Notes under the pieces: model-generated
What the model saw: only the letters and a program-made list of their open reading frames with translations
Databases searched by the model: none
What the model was told of the DNA's origin: nothing
Part shown: positions 24,609 through 38,700 of the stretch, piece by piece
Numbering within the stretch: position 1 is the stretch's first letter
Layout of the letters: every line of letters starts with the position of its first letter
NCBI GenBank assembly: GCA_030704615.1
Contig: CM060733.1
Span: forward strand, 7,626,001 to 7,690,000
Length of the DNA: 64,000 nt
DNA from: Takakia lepidozioides
Taxonomy: Eukaryota > Streptophyta > Takakiopsida > Takakiales > Takakiaceae
Reading direction: 5' to 3'
Position numbers and translations under genes: made by a program

Positions 24609-24672
24609 CTTAATAAAGTTTTCCAGGGCTACAATCCCCCTGTTCTTTAAGAAAAAGAAAAAAGAAAAAAGG
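24609..24672 (+). mobile_element. Second retroposon 3' tail
   Basis: This is related to the tail at 21237: TTAATAAAGTTTTCC, CCCCCTGTTCTT and then an interrupted A-rich tract. About 170 bp upstream, at 24430-24467, is a run of about 25 A followed by about 10 G, which may mark the end of another insertion. Confidence 0.45.
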
Positions 24673-25123
24673 GATAAAGATAAGATAAAGAAAGTGAAAG
24701 GGAGAGGTATGTAAGTACATGATAGTTACTATAATGTTAGTACATGATAGTAACACTTCGCATGTATCCAGGGTTTGACTATAGGTTGTGGAAAACCACG
24801 TGGCTTTTTGTGGCACAGTGATTGGCTGCCGGGCACGACCTACCCCTAAACAGGAGCAGAGTGTCTGGAGGGGGTCTTCGTGTGTGGGGGTGCCGAGGAT
24901 CTGCTGAGGATCTGTAGGTGGTGCTCACGCTGGATCTTGCTGCACACTCCTTGTGCTCGGTTTGGTTGCAGCATTGCTCGGGATTTGGCTGCTGCATGTT
25001 TTCTTCTTGGCAGAGACTGTGTTTTGGACTCGCCTTTTATGATGTACTGAAAAGTTCGTACATTCGAGGTCATTACATCAAACCGATTGGGTCAGAGTTC
25101 GCAATCAGAAAGAGGGAGTAGAG

Positions 25124-28100
25124 ATGGCGACAGCATGGCTGAAGGGGACAGTGAAGGCCGTGCCATCGGGAGATTCCCTGTTGGTGATGGGGAATATCAA
25201 AACGGGGCCTCCTCCTGAGAAGACTATCACTCTTTCCTGCCTCATGGCTCCTAAATTGGTTAGTTCTCTCTCGAAGTTCCTTTTGCTCCTCTATGTACCT
25301 CGTCTCAAAAGCTTTTGTGATTCCGCGCTCAGAGAAGACAAGGATGTGCAGACGTGGGAGTCGGATGCGTAGATCTGACATGACTGTAGATTGGTTGGCA
25401 TTGGGAGCTACACGATCGGGTGACTGGTAGTAGAAAGCATGGTGGCGATTCACTGCTTGTAACGGAGCTGTCAGTTTGTGATCCGATCTACTAGGGTGTG
25501 ACGTCGGACAGGAAGACTTTGTCGAGTTGCCTTCTATATCCACGTTGCACAACTGATTCCCTTGGAATGTATTTTGGTGTGAGCATCTGAGAGGCAATTC
25601 CCGCAGAATTCCGTCAATTTAACCCAGGGGTTCGAATGTGAGAACTGGTGAAGTGATCTGTATTATGACGATAATATTTGTGCAGTCTCACCCGCATCTA
25701 CTGGGCTGATTTGACATGACGATTCTCACTTGGAAGACTTTCGGGATCTTACCTTATGCCTTTTGTAACGAAAAATAGTGGTGGATTGTTAGTGATTACA
25801 ATGGGCTCTTGGACGTGCTTGTATAAGTCCCAAGTATTGTAGCTACGGAGAGGTTCTTATTGTCAGTAGTAGAACCTCAAATGAGCTGGGTACATTCCTC
25901 AGGCTGTTTCTCCTTGCTTGGAGCTGGAACCTTGCCAGTGGATGTGTTCCAGTAGCTAAAGCAGTGCTGAGAATTCAGTCTCAGTTACTGTTAATCGCTT
26001 CTAGTCCCTGTGTTTTTGGAGAGACGTGTTCTGGGCATTAAGTACGAGTAATTCTGTCTTTGAGGGCATTTAAATTCCTGTCTTCCAACTCTGAAGGTTA
26101 GGGTTTGTGATTACTCGAAGAAAAGGCCATGGGACTTGGTGAGTGCATGTTACACCAGAGCTCTAACTGCAATTTGAGTGTCACTTCCGGAATCAGGATG
26201 GGTATAGTTGAAGTTGTCTTGGGCCAGGTCTTTTTCTGTCCTCCAACTGATTCGGGGGTAAAGTAAGTCCAACCCATCTCTCATGCTCTGAATTTCTGAC
26301 AAATGCTCTGGGACATTATGTTTGCAGGCACGAAGGGATGGTAGGGATGAGCCTTTCGCATGGGATAGTCGGGAATATCTCCGCAAAAAGTGTATAGGCA
26401 AGGTAGTATCCAGTCCTCGGTGTGGTTCTCTTTCTAATTTGTACTCACTGAGGCATGCACACTCCTATCACCATCTTTTCTTTCTCAACCTTTTTATCTT
26501 TGAATCAGAGTCTAGGGACTGGGAAAGGTCTGACCCAAGGTTAAAGTCTGAAGCACTGAAGTTCTTACTATTTGGTGGCTTTGATGTAATGGGGCAGGAG
26601 GTGACATTCAAGGTGGACTATGTGGTGCCATCTATCAACCGCGAGTTTGGCACAGTAATGTTGGGCGGTCAAAGTGTGGCCCTTGATGTTGTTAGCGACG
26701 GTTGGGCCAAGGTACCTTTCAATATGTTCCCCTGTTGGTAGGGACAGCTTTTTTATCTACATCTTAGAGCCTTTTAATCATTTTGTTGGTGCTGTCATGG
26801 CAAGTCATTGAGGTTCTCAGCTGATTGACCGTGTCTTCACTCTTAGGACTGTGAACACACAGGCCAAAGATACAGGCAGGAATAGGGCCAGAACTACCCA
26901 TCCCACCTTGGACATATCCACTCTCATTTTTCCCAGGTAGAGTTTTCAATGGTGAGTTTTTTTGCAAGTTTTTGTACGGTGGATCACAACTTCTCAAAGG
27001 CTGATGTGTTTACTGGATTTAGGGTTTAGGGGTTTGGGGATTTCCCATCTACAAACTTCTCTCAGATGGGGGACTTTCCCACTTTTATTAATTTGCCAGT
27101 TTGGCATAAACTATGCCAGGCCCGTAGGCTTGCTGGGAGTGAGAGGCACACTGGAACAAATTTCTCTAGGAGCAAGGAGTTGTTGGAGTAGTTTCAACGT
27201 TGTGCAATCAGAGAGGAGGGAGAGAGAATCTCCTGCCAAATCAGGCGTTGCTTATGGTGTCACGTCAGCCCGAAGGGCTACTGCCTTCCATTTGGAAGGT
27301 GTACACCTTCTAACGGCCATAACCGGGGCAATGTGATTGCCCAAACCTCCCCCAAGGACTCCAAAGTCCCTAGGTATCCACGCATTAGGTATCCGGTTGA
27401 CCCAGCTACCCCCCTTTTATAGCTTGGTTGGCTATAGTGGGTGACATCCAATATACACTATGTGGCTCTGAACCCATGACCACTTGTAAGGTGGCCTTGT
27501 GCCCTAACCACCCGGCCTTTCGATGGATGCTTGTGAAATGATGTAGAATCAGCACTTCTCTCATGAAATACTCAGGGTCCATCAGCATCATGGCTTTTCT
27601 TCTAAGTTCAGTTTGGTGTCAAGGGATGATGATGCTTGAGCTGTCTATATTGTCCATTACTCTGTGGTATAGGGGATTAGTGCCACATTTTCCATTTGTT
27701 TGTTTCCTGACCACTGATAGTCTCTTCATCTTGGGTTGACCCTCTAAGTGATGAGACTGCATTCTTTCTGGATTCCTTCCTCTTTGTTTGGTGTTTCTTT
27801 TACTTTTGTTTTCTTCTGATGCCTTTGTTTTCATCTCCTTCACCTTGTATCTGACATCTTTAAATCTTTAGTGACCTGTCAAATGTGAGTTCAGAGTTTA
27901 CTAGGCTCTTACATTGATATATGTTTTCTGACCACGACAGGCTGGTACTGTCACTCTTTGCCAGACCATGGGCCTGCAACATAAGATGTTTGCACTAACG
28001 AGATTTTCCACAATGTTGTAAGTACATTTATAAAAGAAGGCGATTTGAAACATAATTCTTAAAAGGTCTCAAAAAATAAGGGAAAAAAGACCGGCGTACC

Positions 28101-31100
28101 TTTAAAAGGCCACAATAAGCCTGATAAACATGAGACTACTTAGGTGTCTCTCTGTTCAGATGGCATTCGTTACACCCTTAACATATGCAGTTCCTTTTAA
28201 GTCACACCTACCATATCCATATTAGGATGTAGGCAGACATCACAGTTTGTTATGGGAATCCATGTTTCTCAGTGAAATTAAGCTGTGGTTCTCTTGCTGT
28301 TACAAGTGCAGGTCCGACAGCAGGCTGGCCAAAATACTGAGGTTAGTGCTACCTATCTGACAGAGCTTCAAGAGCGAGAGGAAAAGGCTCAAACGGAAGG
28401 CCTTGGCATATGGAACAAGGCAAGTACTTGTAGTGAGAAATTTCTTTGTTCAAAGTAATAGCCATTTCTTCACCAGGGTTTCACTTGTCATTGCACCATT
28501 TTCAGTCAGTTGAGAGCCTCAAGACAATGCGAAGGGACTCTTTTTGCTTCTGATTTCTGGGGTAAAGATGAAGACGGCATTTTGTGAGGTGCTTTCTGGA
28601 GAAATGAATCAGTCTCATGACTGGAGGAAGCTTTGGACAATGGTAGTGGTCGTCAATAGACATAATTGTACTGATGTATTCAGTTGGTATGTTTCTATAT
28701 GAGGGCACAGACACCGGGAGCAGGAGAGGCTTCTATAAGGGATCTGCCTCCATCTGCAATAGGAGATGCAGCGAACTTTGATGCCATGGGCCTTGTGGAG
28801 ACAAGCAAAGGAAAACTGCTGCCCGCTATTGTCGAACAAGTCAGGGATGGCAGTACTGTTCGGGTCTACCTCCTTCCGGACTTTCAGTATGTGCAAGTTT
28901 ATGTGGCTGGAATCCAGGTGATTTTCTGTGGCTCCCAGTCTGCAGGTGCTCTACAACCATCTCCTCTTCTCTTGCTGATCTTCCCTCCTCCACCCTTCCA
29001 CTCCCCCCTTCAGTCCCTGGTCCATGAATCTGCGTGCAGCATCTGAGACCACAGCGTTGCTTTCAGTACCAGGTCCGTTGCTTTTTCTTAGCTTTCTGAG
29101 CTGGTTGGTCTGTTTCGCAGTCACCATCAATGGGTAGGCGTGCTCAGCCAGGAAGGCCTCAGGCACCACGAGAAGCCACAGTACCGAAGGCTGTAAACGG
29201 GGAGATGAAGTCTGAGGAGGATGGGGCAACTGCAGCCGAAACCCCAGCTGCCAGTGGTCCTTTAACTTCAGCCCAAAAACTAGTTGCATCGAATGCAGCT
29301 GCAGCCAATGCAGAAGTGCCACCTGATCCCTTTGCAAGGGAGGCAAAACATTTCACAGAAGTCCGTGTTTTAAATAGAGATGTAAGTTGCACTCCATTTG
29401 CAGAGGTTCTGGACAATTCCAAACAGAGAGATAGACTCATCAGTGTCATATGAGGGCTTAATCCCAGGGATACCACTCGGAGCTTGTGCAGACTCAACTC
29501 ATCAGGGTCTGAAGGTCAGCCTTAAGTTTTTGTAGAAATTGTGCAGAACCAGTGATAGCCCAGCGGCACTGACTGCACTGCTAGTCATACTGTAGGTTTG
29601 CTTGCCAAAGCCTATGGTGGCAAGAGTGGGATAGAGGCAGTAGGCAAGGGAGATGAGGCTAAGAGGTAATTGACTGTGGCACACTCATAGGAGGGTGGCT
29701 GTAGCACAATTGCATCCCTAGGTCTTTTTTGCTAGGATGAGGGAACAAAGATGAGATAGAGAAAGCAACTGTGTAGAACATATGTCAAATGGGCATGCCT
29801 TCATCAATTGCAACACTAGGTGCAAAGGTGAGATAGAGAAGATGGCAAGTTTTAGGACACATCCCTCAGCAACCGTGTAACATGTGTCATCTTGGTGGAT
29901 GGACTTACAGGTGAGGGTGGTCTTAGAAGGGGCAGACAAATACAACAATCTGATTGGTTCCGTCCATTATCCAGATGGAGATGTCGCGATTGATCTTTCA
30001 CTTGAGTTGGTAAAGCAGGTAAGGCACACTTATGCATTTTGTTAGTGTTCACATGGTACTTCTTTCCTTTTATAAGCCTTGCACGTGTCACTATCAGAGT
30101 GCACTCCTAAGGAAGACTTTGTGCACCTGAAATCAGTCCTGGCATGGGAGAAAGGGGGGAGCAAGGTTTTGTACTCAGTCGTCTAGTACTTAACCAATGT
30201 GAGTCAATAAGAGATGATGAAATGGACCCATTTGGCTTGACTTGTACTTACTGAAGAAACTTCTGAGGCAGAAAATCATATCCCTTAGTAATTGGGATGC
30301 TTTTGATTTATGACTTTGGATGTGTGGCAAGAGAATCTACTCATATGGATTTCTTGGAGGCATCAGGAAATTGCATGGTGAGATGGCCGGTCAGTTCAGA
30401 GGGCACTTCATATTCACTTATCACTGAATGCAAGACAAGTTGAAATATACGTCTCGGTGTCCCCCATCCTTGGTGTGTCTCTCTCCCTCTATGTATGTGT
30501 TCTCATGTCTGACACAGTCTGGAACAAGCAGGGGCTGGCCAAAGTGGTAGAGTGGAGTGCGAATATGCTTGAAGAGGATGCCAAAAGGCGCTTGAAATCA
30601 GCAGAATTACAGTCCAAGAAGGATCGCCTGCGTATCTGGACCCATTACGTCCCACCTGCCACCAATTCCACAGCCATTCGTGACGTTAATTTCACCGGAA
30701 AGGTATATATTCTCTGTATCTCTGTGTCTCTCTTTCTTTGGACATTCTTTGTTTTTTTTTGTCTTTTTCATCTATCCCTAAGCTGTCACCTTTGAGGTCA
30801 CTTCTTGGCAGATGTACCTGCATGAGACAGTGGATTTTTGCTTATGTTTGCTGTCTTTTTATGTGTTTGTCTTGTTGTTTTTGCTTTGCCCCATGGGCCC
30901 TAATGGGTCCCCAGGGGCGTGAATGTTCTAAACATATTACATTCACTCTTTGTCTCTTCACCCCAGAGCAAATTGTAAATCCCAAACATGTCAGTCACAG
31001 CCTTGGCAAGTAATGCTGACAGGGTCAGCAACCAGAGCAGCCTTCTCCCTCTCTCTTATTGTTTTTTATGCTCTCGTAAGGGAAGGTAACAAAAGATTTG

Positions 31101-34100
31101 TGTAAATCAAAGCAACCGGGGCATTCCAAAATATGCTGATGCTGGCAGCGCCAGCAGAAACCATACTAAATCAGGGAGTGTGGTTGAAGTAGAGAATTTC
31201 CAAGGAAAGGCACTTGATGGAGGAATAAACTGAACAGTCAAATGACACCAGCACCTGGTCCGTAAAAATGAGATAGGTGCTAGGAGTGGCACTCAAGAAT
31301 CCTGGGAAGACCCATTTAATCAAAGATTGGACAATCAGTCCGCCTCTTTCTATCTGTGGCCGTCAGCCTGCCATATGGCCTTGCAAACTGCGGTCACTAA
31401 AGACTGAAAGTATGGTGTAGTAATGTCCTAGTGTCAGTTTGACGTGTAAGTTGAAAGGAGACGATCACCAGTTTATATGAAGGGTTGTTGGAGTCCAGGA
31501 TGAATCTCCCCATCTTTGTGTGGTGGATGTGAAAGAGGCTTGTGGGGGTTGGCATGCAGAGTTTAAGTGTGGCACTAACAAGGGATTGGGGATTGGAGAG
31601 CAGGTGATAGAAGTGGTCAGTGGAGATTGCATTGTCGTGGCTGATGATGCTGCCCCGTTCGGGAGCCCTGCGGCAGAGAGACGAGTCAATTTGTCCAGCA
31701 TTCGTGCACCCAAAATAGGAAACCCAAAAAAGGAAGAACGGCCAGCTGCCTATGCTCGGGAAGCAAAGGAGTATCTGCGCATTCTTCTGATTGGTCAACA
31801 GGTTTATCTCTTTCCTGCTAAAGATTTTCATGAAGATTATGCACAGTAGATGTGTGGCCAGAGAACTTAGCTGTGGAGAGCTATGTCAGTATGCTGCGAC
31901 TGTCATCCAATAGGGAGGCTTCAAGATAGTGACATCACGCCTCGTGCAGGTGAATGTGACAATGGAATATTCTCGCAAAGTGGGGTTGACAGATGGGCCC
32001 ACAATGGGCGCAGCCCCCCCAGGTGTTGATGTACGTACTATGGATTTTGGGTCAGTATTTTTGGTGGTAGCTCCTAAAGGGGAGCCATTGGAAACTCCAG
32101 CAACTTTGGCAGTTGCTGGCCAACCGCAAGGTGTGAACGTGGCAGAAATTGTTGTGGCCCGTGGTTTTGCCACAGTTGTGAGACATAGAGACTTTGAGGA
32201 GAGGTCCAATTACTACGAAGCCCTGCTGGCTGCTGAGTCAAGGGCACTGAAGGGCAAGAAGAAAATCCACTCACAGAAAGAGTCCCCAGTGGCCCACATC
32301 AATGACCTCTCCCTGCAGGTAGGCCCCGCACCTTTCACTGACACCAGTTTCTGCGATGTCCTCTTTTTCTCCCATCTCTCTTTAATCGAAGGCTACAGTA
32401 GGCATATATGACTTCTCTAACCCCGTTCTTTAGTACATACGAGGCATGTAGTTTTGGATGTGGCCTTTAGTCTTCTTCAGATGCTCTGTGAGCAATATGG
32501 ATGTCAAGGTCCACTTTTTCTGTGCTAACAAGGATGGTCTATGGACTGAACTTACAGGGGACAGCTAAAAAAGCGAGGGATTTTCTGCCATTTTTGCAAC
32601 GGTCGAAGAAATTGCCAGCTGTGGTTGACTATGTGCTGAGTGGTCACCGTTTTAAGTTGATCATTCCCAAGGAAACATGTGCCATAGCCTTTTCATTGTC
32701 CGGGGTTCGATGCCCAGGTCGTGGTGAACCTTATGCAGATGAGGCCATGTCTTTCATGCGACGGCGGATTCTCCAACGGGATGTGGAGGTGATTTTCCTT
32801 GAGATTTATTGGTTGATGTCCTAAGTTTTTCCAGACATGATTTTTTGGTCATTTGCCTAGAAATAGGAATGAGGGATTCATGGGAAAGAGTTAGAAGAGT
32901 GCTGATGCACCACAGCCTTGTTGCTTCTCCTCAGAGCTTACTCCAAAATACTTCAAAGTTTATTACCAGCTACTTGGTAGCCATATTGGATGCAGATTGG
33001 TTGACAGTATCTAACACCAGGGCAACTCTCTGCAGATTGAGGTGGAAACTGTTGACAAGACTGGCACATTTTTGGGTAGTTTGTGGGAGTCCAAGGGGAA
33101 TGTGTCGGTGGCATTGTTAGAGGCTGGCCTAGCTAAGCTGCATCCTATGTTTACTGCTGATCGCACCACCGAGGGCCACTTACTGGTTCAAGCTCAAGAC
33201 CGTGCAAAGAAGCAACACTTGAAGGTGTGCAACCTTCCCTGCAAAATCTTTCGCTTTATTTCTTCCGTAAAGGTGTGTCACAAGATGAGGGGAGGATGGG
33301 CATGGCTGCGGGCATAGCAGAAACTTCAGAGAGACACTGTAGATGTAGATACTCTAGAGCTCATGTATACTAGGCAGTCAAAAGGGTCATCAGCAAGCTA
33401 AAAGGTGAAAATATTGGTTTGCAGGTTTGGGAGGGCTATGTGGAAGGTCAGGAGGAGACACTGACTGCATCAACTGACGGGGCAAAGTCCAAGGAGGTGC
33501 CAGCTTTCCATGTGAGTACTTCTGTTTGGTCATATTTTGTGTAGTGATGCGGAAGATATACTTTGACTGGTCCCTGCGAATGTTCGCTAACATGTTGCAT
33601 GGTATGATGCTGGATGTACAACCTCCTGGAGCTGGTGGTTTGAGCTCACCATGATATATGACCCCATATCACAACATTATAGGTAGTGAGTAGTGTTTAG
33701 TTTACAGGCCACTGTCCCAGCATTGACGTCAGTCCGAGGTTCACATGAGCACTGCTGCTAAATTCTTGAAGTGAGAGTGTGAGATAAAGGAAGACTTAAT
33801 TCTCTCTATGACAAAAGAATAAAGATTTAGAATATCCATGGAAATACCATAAACCCCAGATGGTAAGGGAGTGTAACAGATAACAATCATCTATGAGCTC
33901 TATGAAAGTTGTGTGAAGATGAGAGCCTCATGGAGGCAAGCTGCTAAGCATTTTGGTACCCAGAAGTAGTGCTCTATCAGTGATATAAGTCTCTGAAGAA
34001 ACAGTTGTGTTCCCCTTGAATCTCCTAATTTACTCAGCAGAAATGATGGTGTGGTCTCCACTTCTTGGATGATACAAGCAGAGCAGATCTTATTCTCACG

Positions 34101-35738
34101 CATTGAGATTGTTTGAGCTGATTTGAAAAGCCACTGCTGGTAGTGGTGTGAAAAATTGTGGACCAGTAGTATGGCATCTCAAGGAAATTTTCGTTGCATT
34201 TACAGAGGATGTGGTCAAATAAGCTGACTGTTTTCTCATCTTTGAAGGTTCGTGTGACGGACATATTGGGAGGAGGAAGATTCTATGTACAGACTGTTGA
34301 TGATGCGCGAGTGCATTCCATCCAGCAACAATTAGAAACATTGCGACTTGGGGATAAACCGCTGCCACCTGGTGCCTTCCAACCCAAGAAGGGGGATACG
34401 GTCATTGCTCGATTCACAGCTGATGACTCCTGGAATCGTGCCTTGGTAAGTCAGTCAGTCTGACCACAAGAGGATGTGCATATGTAGGTGAAAGGAAGAC
34501 TGCATTTGGAATTCTATGCTCTGACGCTGGTGGATTGGTGTAGCTTCACATGACCATTCCTGATGTCACCTGGTTGGCTTGGTGCTCAGATAGTGAATGT
34601 GCCGCGGCAGCCTCCCACTTCAGGGAAGGGTGAATACGAAGTGTTCTACATTGACTATGGGAACCAGGAGATGGTTGCCTTGTCCAGATTGCGTCCGTTG
34701 GATCCATCAGTCTCTGCTGCACCACAAGGCCTGGCACAGCTATGTACCCTTGCACACATTAAGGTTCCTGAACTGGACGAAGACTTTGGGCAGGAGGCAG
34801 CAGAGATGCTTAGTGAAACGGTGGGCAACAAAGTAATGATTGCAAAGGTTGAAGAGAAAGATGTCACAGGGGGAAAGGTAAAAGGCCAAGGAACGGGTCC
34901 TTGCCTTATTGTTACTCTCCTTGAGCCAGAAAGCAACAAGAGCATCCAGTCAGTTCTTCTGGAAGTGAGTGTCAATCCTTCTCTTGTCAGCCTTCTCAGT
35001 GAATCTTGACCATCTGTTTCGAAAGTGATCTGTGCTTTACAATAATTATTAAACATACTCTCTCTATTTCTCTCACTAACAAAATCACAGATCTCTATCC
35101 CTCTGCCACAGTTTCTTGTTTCTCTTGGTTATTGGTGGATGGGGGCAGTTTTCCTCTTCGATTCCAACCCACTGGGTAGCAAAGGTCAATGGCTGAGTCC
35201 TTGTTTAATTCCTACTTGGTTTGTAGTGATCCTCGCCAAGTGGATGAACCACATGAAAAATTTGTGTTGGCTGGAGCCAGCACTAGGCTAGGGCTACTGA
35301 TGGGAGATGAGTATTCTATTTTATTATGATGCAATGAATGGAGTTGCATTATTGTTGCATTAAGGTGATGGACATGACAAGGCTTCTGTACTTCGATCAG
35401 GAAGAAAAACCTACATGGGTGTGAACCAGGGCCGCTACAGCATCACCACCCACATTGGCCTCTTTTGTCATTCACTGAGCTATATGTTGGAACCTTCACG
35501 AGTCAGAAAATGGTCTACTGAGGAGTATGTTGTAAAATGTGTGCATATGTAGGCTGGGCTGGCGAGACTGGAGAAAATGAAGAAATGGGACAGCCCGGAG
35601 AAGAAAGAGGCGTTTGCCAAGTATGAGCAGTTCCAGGACGAGGCACGCAAAGCTCGTCAGAACATATGGCAGTACGGTGACGTTGAATCAGATGAGGAGG
35701 ACAACCCTCCATTCAGGAGGGGAGGTGGGCGGCGTTGA
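25124..35738 (+). CDS. TSN: Tudor-SN (staphylococcal nuclease-Tudor) protein
   Basis: TSN is a cytoplasmic RNA-binding protein of stress granules and mRNA decay. Sixteen exons: 25124-25258, 26328-26402, 26598-26711, 28312-28419, 28711-28917, 29121-29381, 29911-30018, 30532-30702, 31604-31801, 31950-32318, 32558-32788, 33036-33224, 33425-33511, 34248-34445, 34590-34964, 35553-35738. They encode 1003 residues, close to plant TSN (~990). Four SN repeats fill the first ~700 residues (for example VKAVPSGDSLLVMG, RVNLSSIRAPKIGNP, VDYVLSGHRFKLIIPKE). The Tudor core YEVFYIDYGNQEMV falls near residue 830. A fifth partial SN repeat ends the protein (ARKARQNIWQYGD) with an acidic, Arg-Gly tail. Every exon length is a multiple of three, so all introns are phase 0. 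Intron 4 uses a GC donor. The gene is intact. Confidence 0.95.
27405..27520 (-). mobile_element. Possible tRNA-derived SINE inside TSN intron 3
   Basis: The reverse strand carries an A-box-like GGGTGGTTAGGGCAC (near 27500-27514) and, about 30 bp downstream, a B-box-like GGTTCAGAGCC (27464-27474). This spacing fits a pol III promoter. A unique-looking body follows. No clear poly(A) or target duplication was identified, so this is a tentative call. Confidence 0.4.
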
Positions 35739-38700
35739 AATGGACCTTTTTGACGGTAGAGTTAATTCAGGCGGGAACATCTTGCTTTTCCCTTGGAGTG
35801 TTTTCCTTCTCTTTTCTTGGAGGTTGATTCCACAAGTGAAGGGTTGAATCTCAAGACCACTCCAGCTGCCACAAACGATGAGTTCTTTGTGTAGGAGTTT
35901 TGATGTCTATCTCCTCAGCATCACTTATGGTACCCTCAATTAGGCTTATGACGGATGCATTGAGCAGTGGCCTGGTGGCTCAAACTGTTGCCAGCTATTC
36001 ATCATTACGGTGGTTGGCATCTTCATTAGATGTAGTCAATCACCAGGACTTGGGAGGTGCAAACCTCCCTCAGTCCACTTGAGTTTTGTTTGACTGAAAC
36101 CTGGGTTGGAGTTGGGAGGTTCCATGTGACAGCAACATGGCTTTCGCAGTTGAGCTGTGGGTAATCCCCTCAGTTCCTGAATACTGCATTTCAGAAATAA
36201 AGTGAAGCACAGTGGCGCAGAGATCATACTGTGTTTGTCCTTGCCAGAAATAGTGGAGGATTAGAGCGAGGTCTAAATTTGCTCATCGTCTGTCTGTGTG
36301 GGTTTTCAGTTGTCTTCACATGTGGCATTGCCACATCTGAATGTTGCTGCACTGCCAGTCCTAATGTTGAGGAGAGGCCATGCAAAAGCAGAGAATTAAA
36401 GAGAAACAAATGAACTCTTAAGACATCATGGGGGAGCCTGGGCCTACTTGGTAGAACAACAAGAAAAACTCCACAGCAAAAGACTCAGAGAGAGAGAGAT
36501 GGAATGTACTTATAAGGGGTTGTTTGTTGACCCCCTTATGGCCATAGACCTGAGAGACAGATAGAGTGTACTCATGAGACGTTTTTGCCATAGCCCTGTG
36601 GCCATAGACTCCATGCCCAGTTTGGGCTGAATTAGAAGGAACAGACACCGACACTGAGGCATGTTGGTAATTTCCAGAAGTTTCAATGGTTTTGGTTCTT
36701 TAAGGTCCCATCAGTAGCAATTGCTTCCAAGTTCTCCTTCTGAAAATGATCAACATTAATCCATGGATTTAGAGTTTGTATCCATGCTTATGTAAAGATT
36801 GTGGTTAGAAACGGCAAAGGCATTCTTCTTGAGCTGTGTAGCTCGCTCAGAGGGATACCAGGGAGTACCTCAAAGATTCTGTCTGCCATTCAGCGAGACA
36901 GCAATCCTGATTCTCTCCCGTCAGGCTGTTTCACTGAATTGGTTTTGGTTTACAAGATACTCAGCAGCAGTATGCCTCTCCACAAAGGACGCTCATCAGT
37001 GCCAAAGCTATAGATCTCGCCACTCTTCTTTATCGTGCAGGGTGGTGGAATTTAAAGTCAGGAGTCAGAGCCAGTTGTTTGCGTCGAACACTTTCACAAT
37101 ATACAACGAGAAGGCGTGAAGGCAGACAAGGCCACTTTCATGAGTTTCTTGAAGGCCTGACAAGCGGCTTCATATGAGCATAACCGGAGCTGGATTGAAA
37201 TCAGACGTCAGAGTGGGGACTGCGGCGGTTGCAGGTTTAATGCTTGCTAACCAGGACCCAAAGTGCTTTTACCAGTTCACCTACATGAGGCACTCCGTCT
37301 CTCTGTAGCCTTGGGGGTTTTGATTTCTCCATCGTTTTCAGTAGTTGTTCTTCTCTGTTATTCTACTGCCCCATGGGCACCTAATCAATTGCTGTGTCTT
37401 CTTTGTCTCTGCGCTTGGAAATGGCTGACAGACAATCTTCTGAGCACATCGCAGGACTTCGTCTGGCTATTTCAATAATCTGTCTGAAGGCGGACAAGTC
37501 TCTCCACAGTCGATGTCACTTCCCTAGCATCCAAAATACTTTTTGCTAGTATACAGTGGTGGAAGTTTGTGTGAATTGTTTTCTGTAACAGGTCTGTGGG
37601 GAGCATGTTGGCAACTTCACTGACCTCTTTTGAGCTGTTTCCTCCCAGTTCTAGCATCAAAGCACAAGGCAACAAATTACCAGAAAGCCTCGTGATGCAC
37701 ATACAACACCAGGTCCTCATACAACCCATCTGCGAGTAAAACATTTATCTCCAAAAAGAAAATTTGGGTGATTGCAACATCAGCTCATATAAAAGAAAAA
37801 TGTCCTAACCCTCCACATAGACACCCAGAGCCCAGTAGCCATGATTATCCTTGCTTTCCCCCTCTCCCCTCTCCCCTCTCCCTGAATGAAAGCAAGATAT
37901 CCCTGTGCCTATCAGCACTTGGACTAGCTGTATTCAAGTCAGCTTGGACTTTGCTCTTTATACATGTATGTAGCTTGGAGCTCCCAAGCCTGCCATCTGT
38001 ATCCATCATGCATTCTGGTAGAATGTGTATTGATTCCCTCCAAGGCATTGTTTTGGGTATCCCTCAGGTTGCTCCCAAGCATGGATCTGCCTTTGATGCA
38101 CCCTGCTGAATGATGTCTCCTCTACACACTTGGGCTTTGATGGAATTACTCATTTATGTTCATGGGCAGGCTTCACACACAACTGCAATAAATTGTTACA
38201 AACAAATGAGGATCATCAAAGGGAGAAATCAATCCATGAGGATCATTGGGTCATTACACAATCTCCTTTTTATTCAAAAAATAAAATAAAAATAAAGTAT
38301 AAGGCAGCTGGATGGATGAACAGAACTGAGTAAATGCAGGTGCTGACTTTCATTAACTCCACCATAGCAGCATCAAATGTAGGGAATGTACAAGTGTAAA
38401 TGAAGTAGAAGTGGCCCCCAACTGCCCTAAATTTGGCTTCAAGTTACTCCAGGGACCCAGGAAAATGGAGCCTTAATGGGACTCACTTCATGGGGTCTCC
38501 CCCATTAGACTATTTACTATTCACCCCCTCTATTTCCTCCAGCTAAGCCTATGCATGCTCCTGTAGGAATATTTGCACCCAACGGTAGTAATTACCTACC
38601 CTCCCGCAAATTACCTACTCTCTGCAATTTACCCTATTTATACCCTAACCTGACCCACGGGTTTGATTGCCGGTCAACTCAAAGTCAAAGCTCCGCCAAG

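Larger units (their letters stand above)
20371..25123. other. Gene-poor interval with retroposon tails
   Basis: No host gene could be assembled here. The interval carries two LINE/SINE-like 3' tails, a short tandem repeat, homopolymer tracts and a cluster of unrecognised open frames, annotated separately. A 48-codon frame reading VADVVHLADTNPTRD near 21490-21640 looks protein-like but is too short and isolated to name. Confidence 0.5.
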
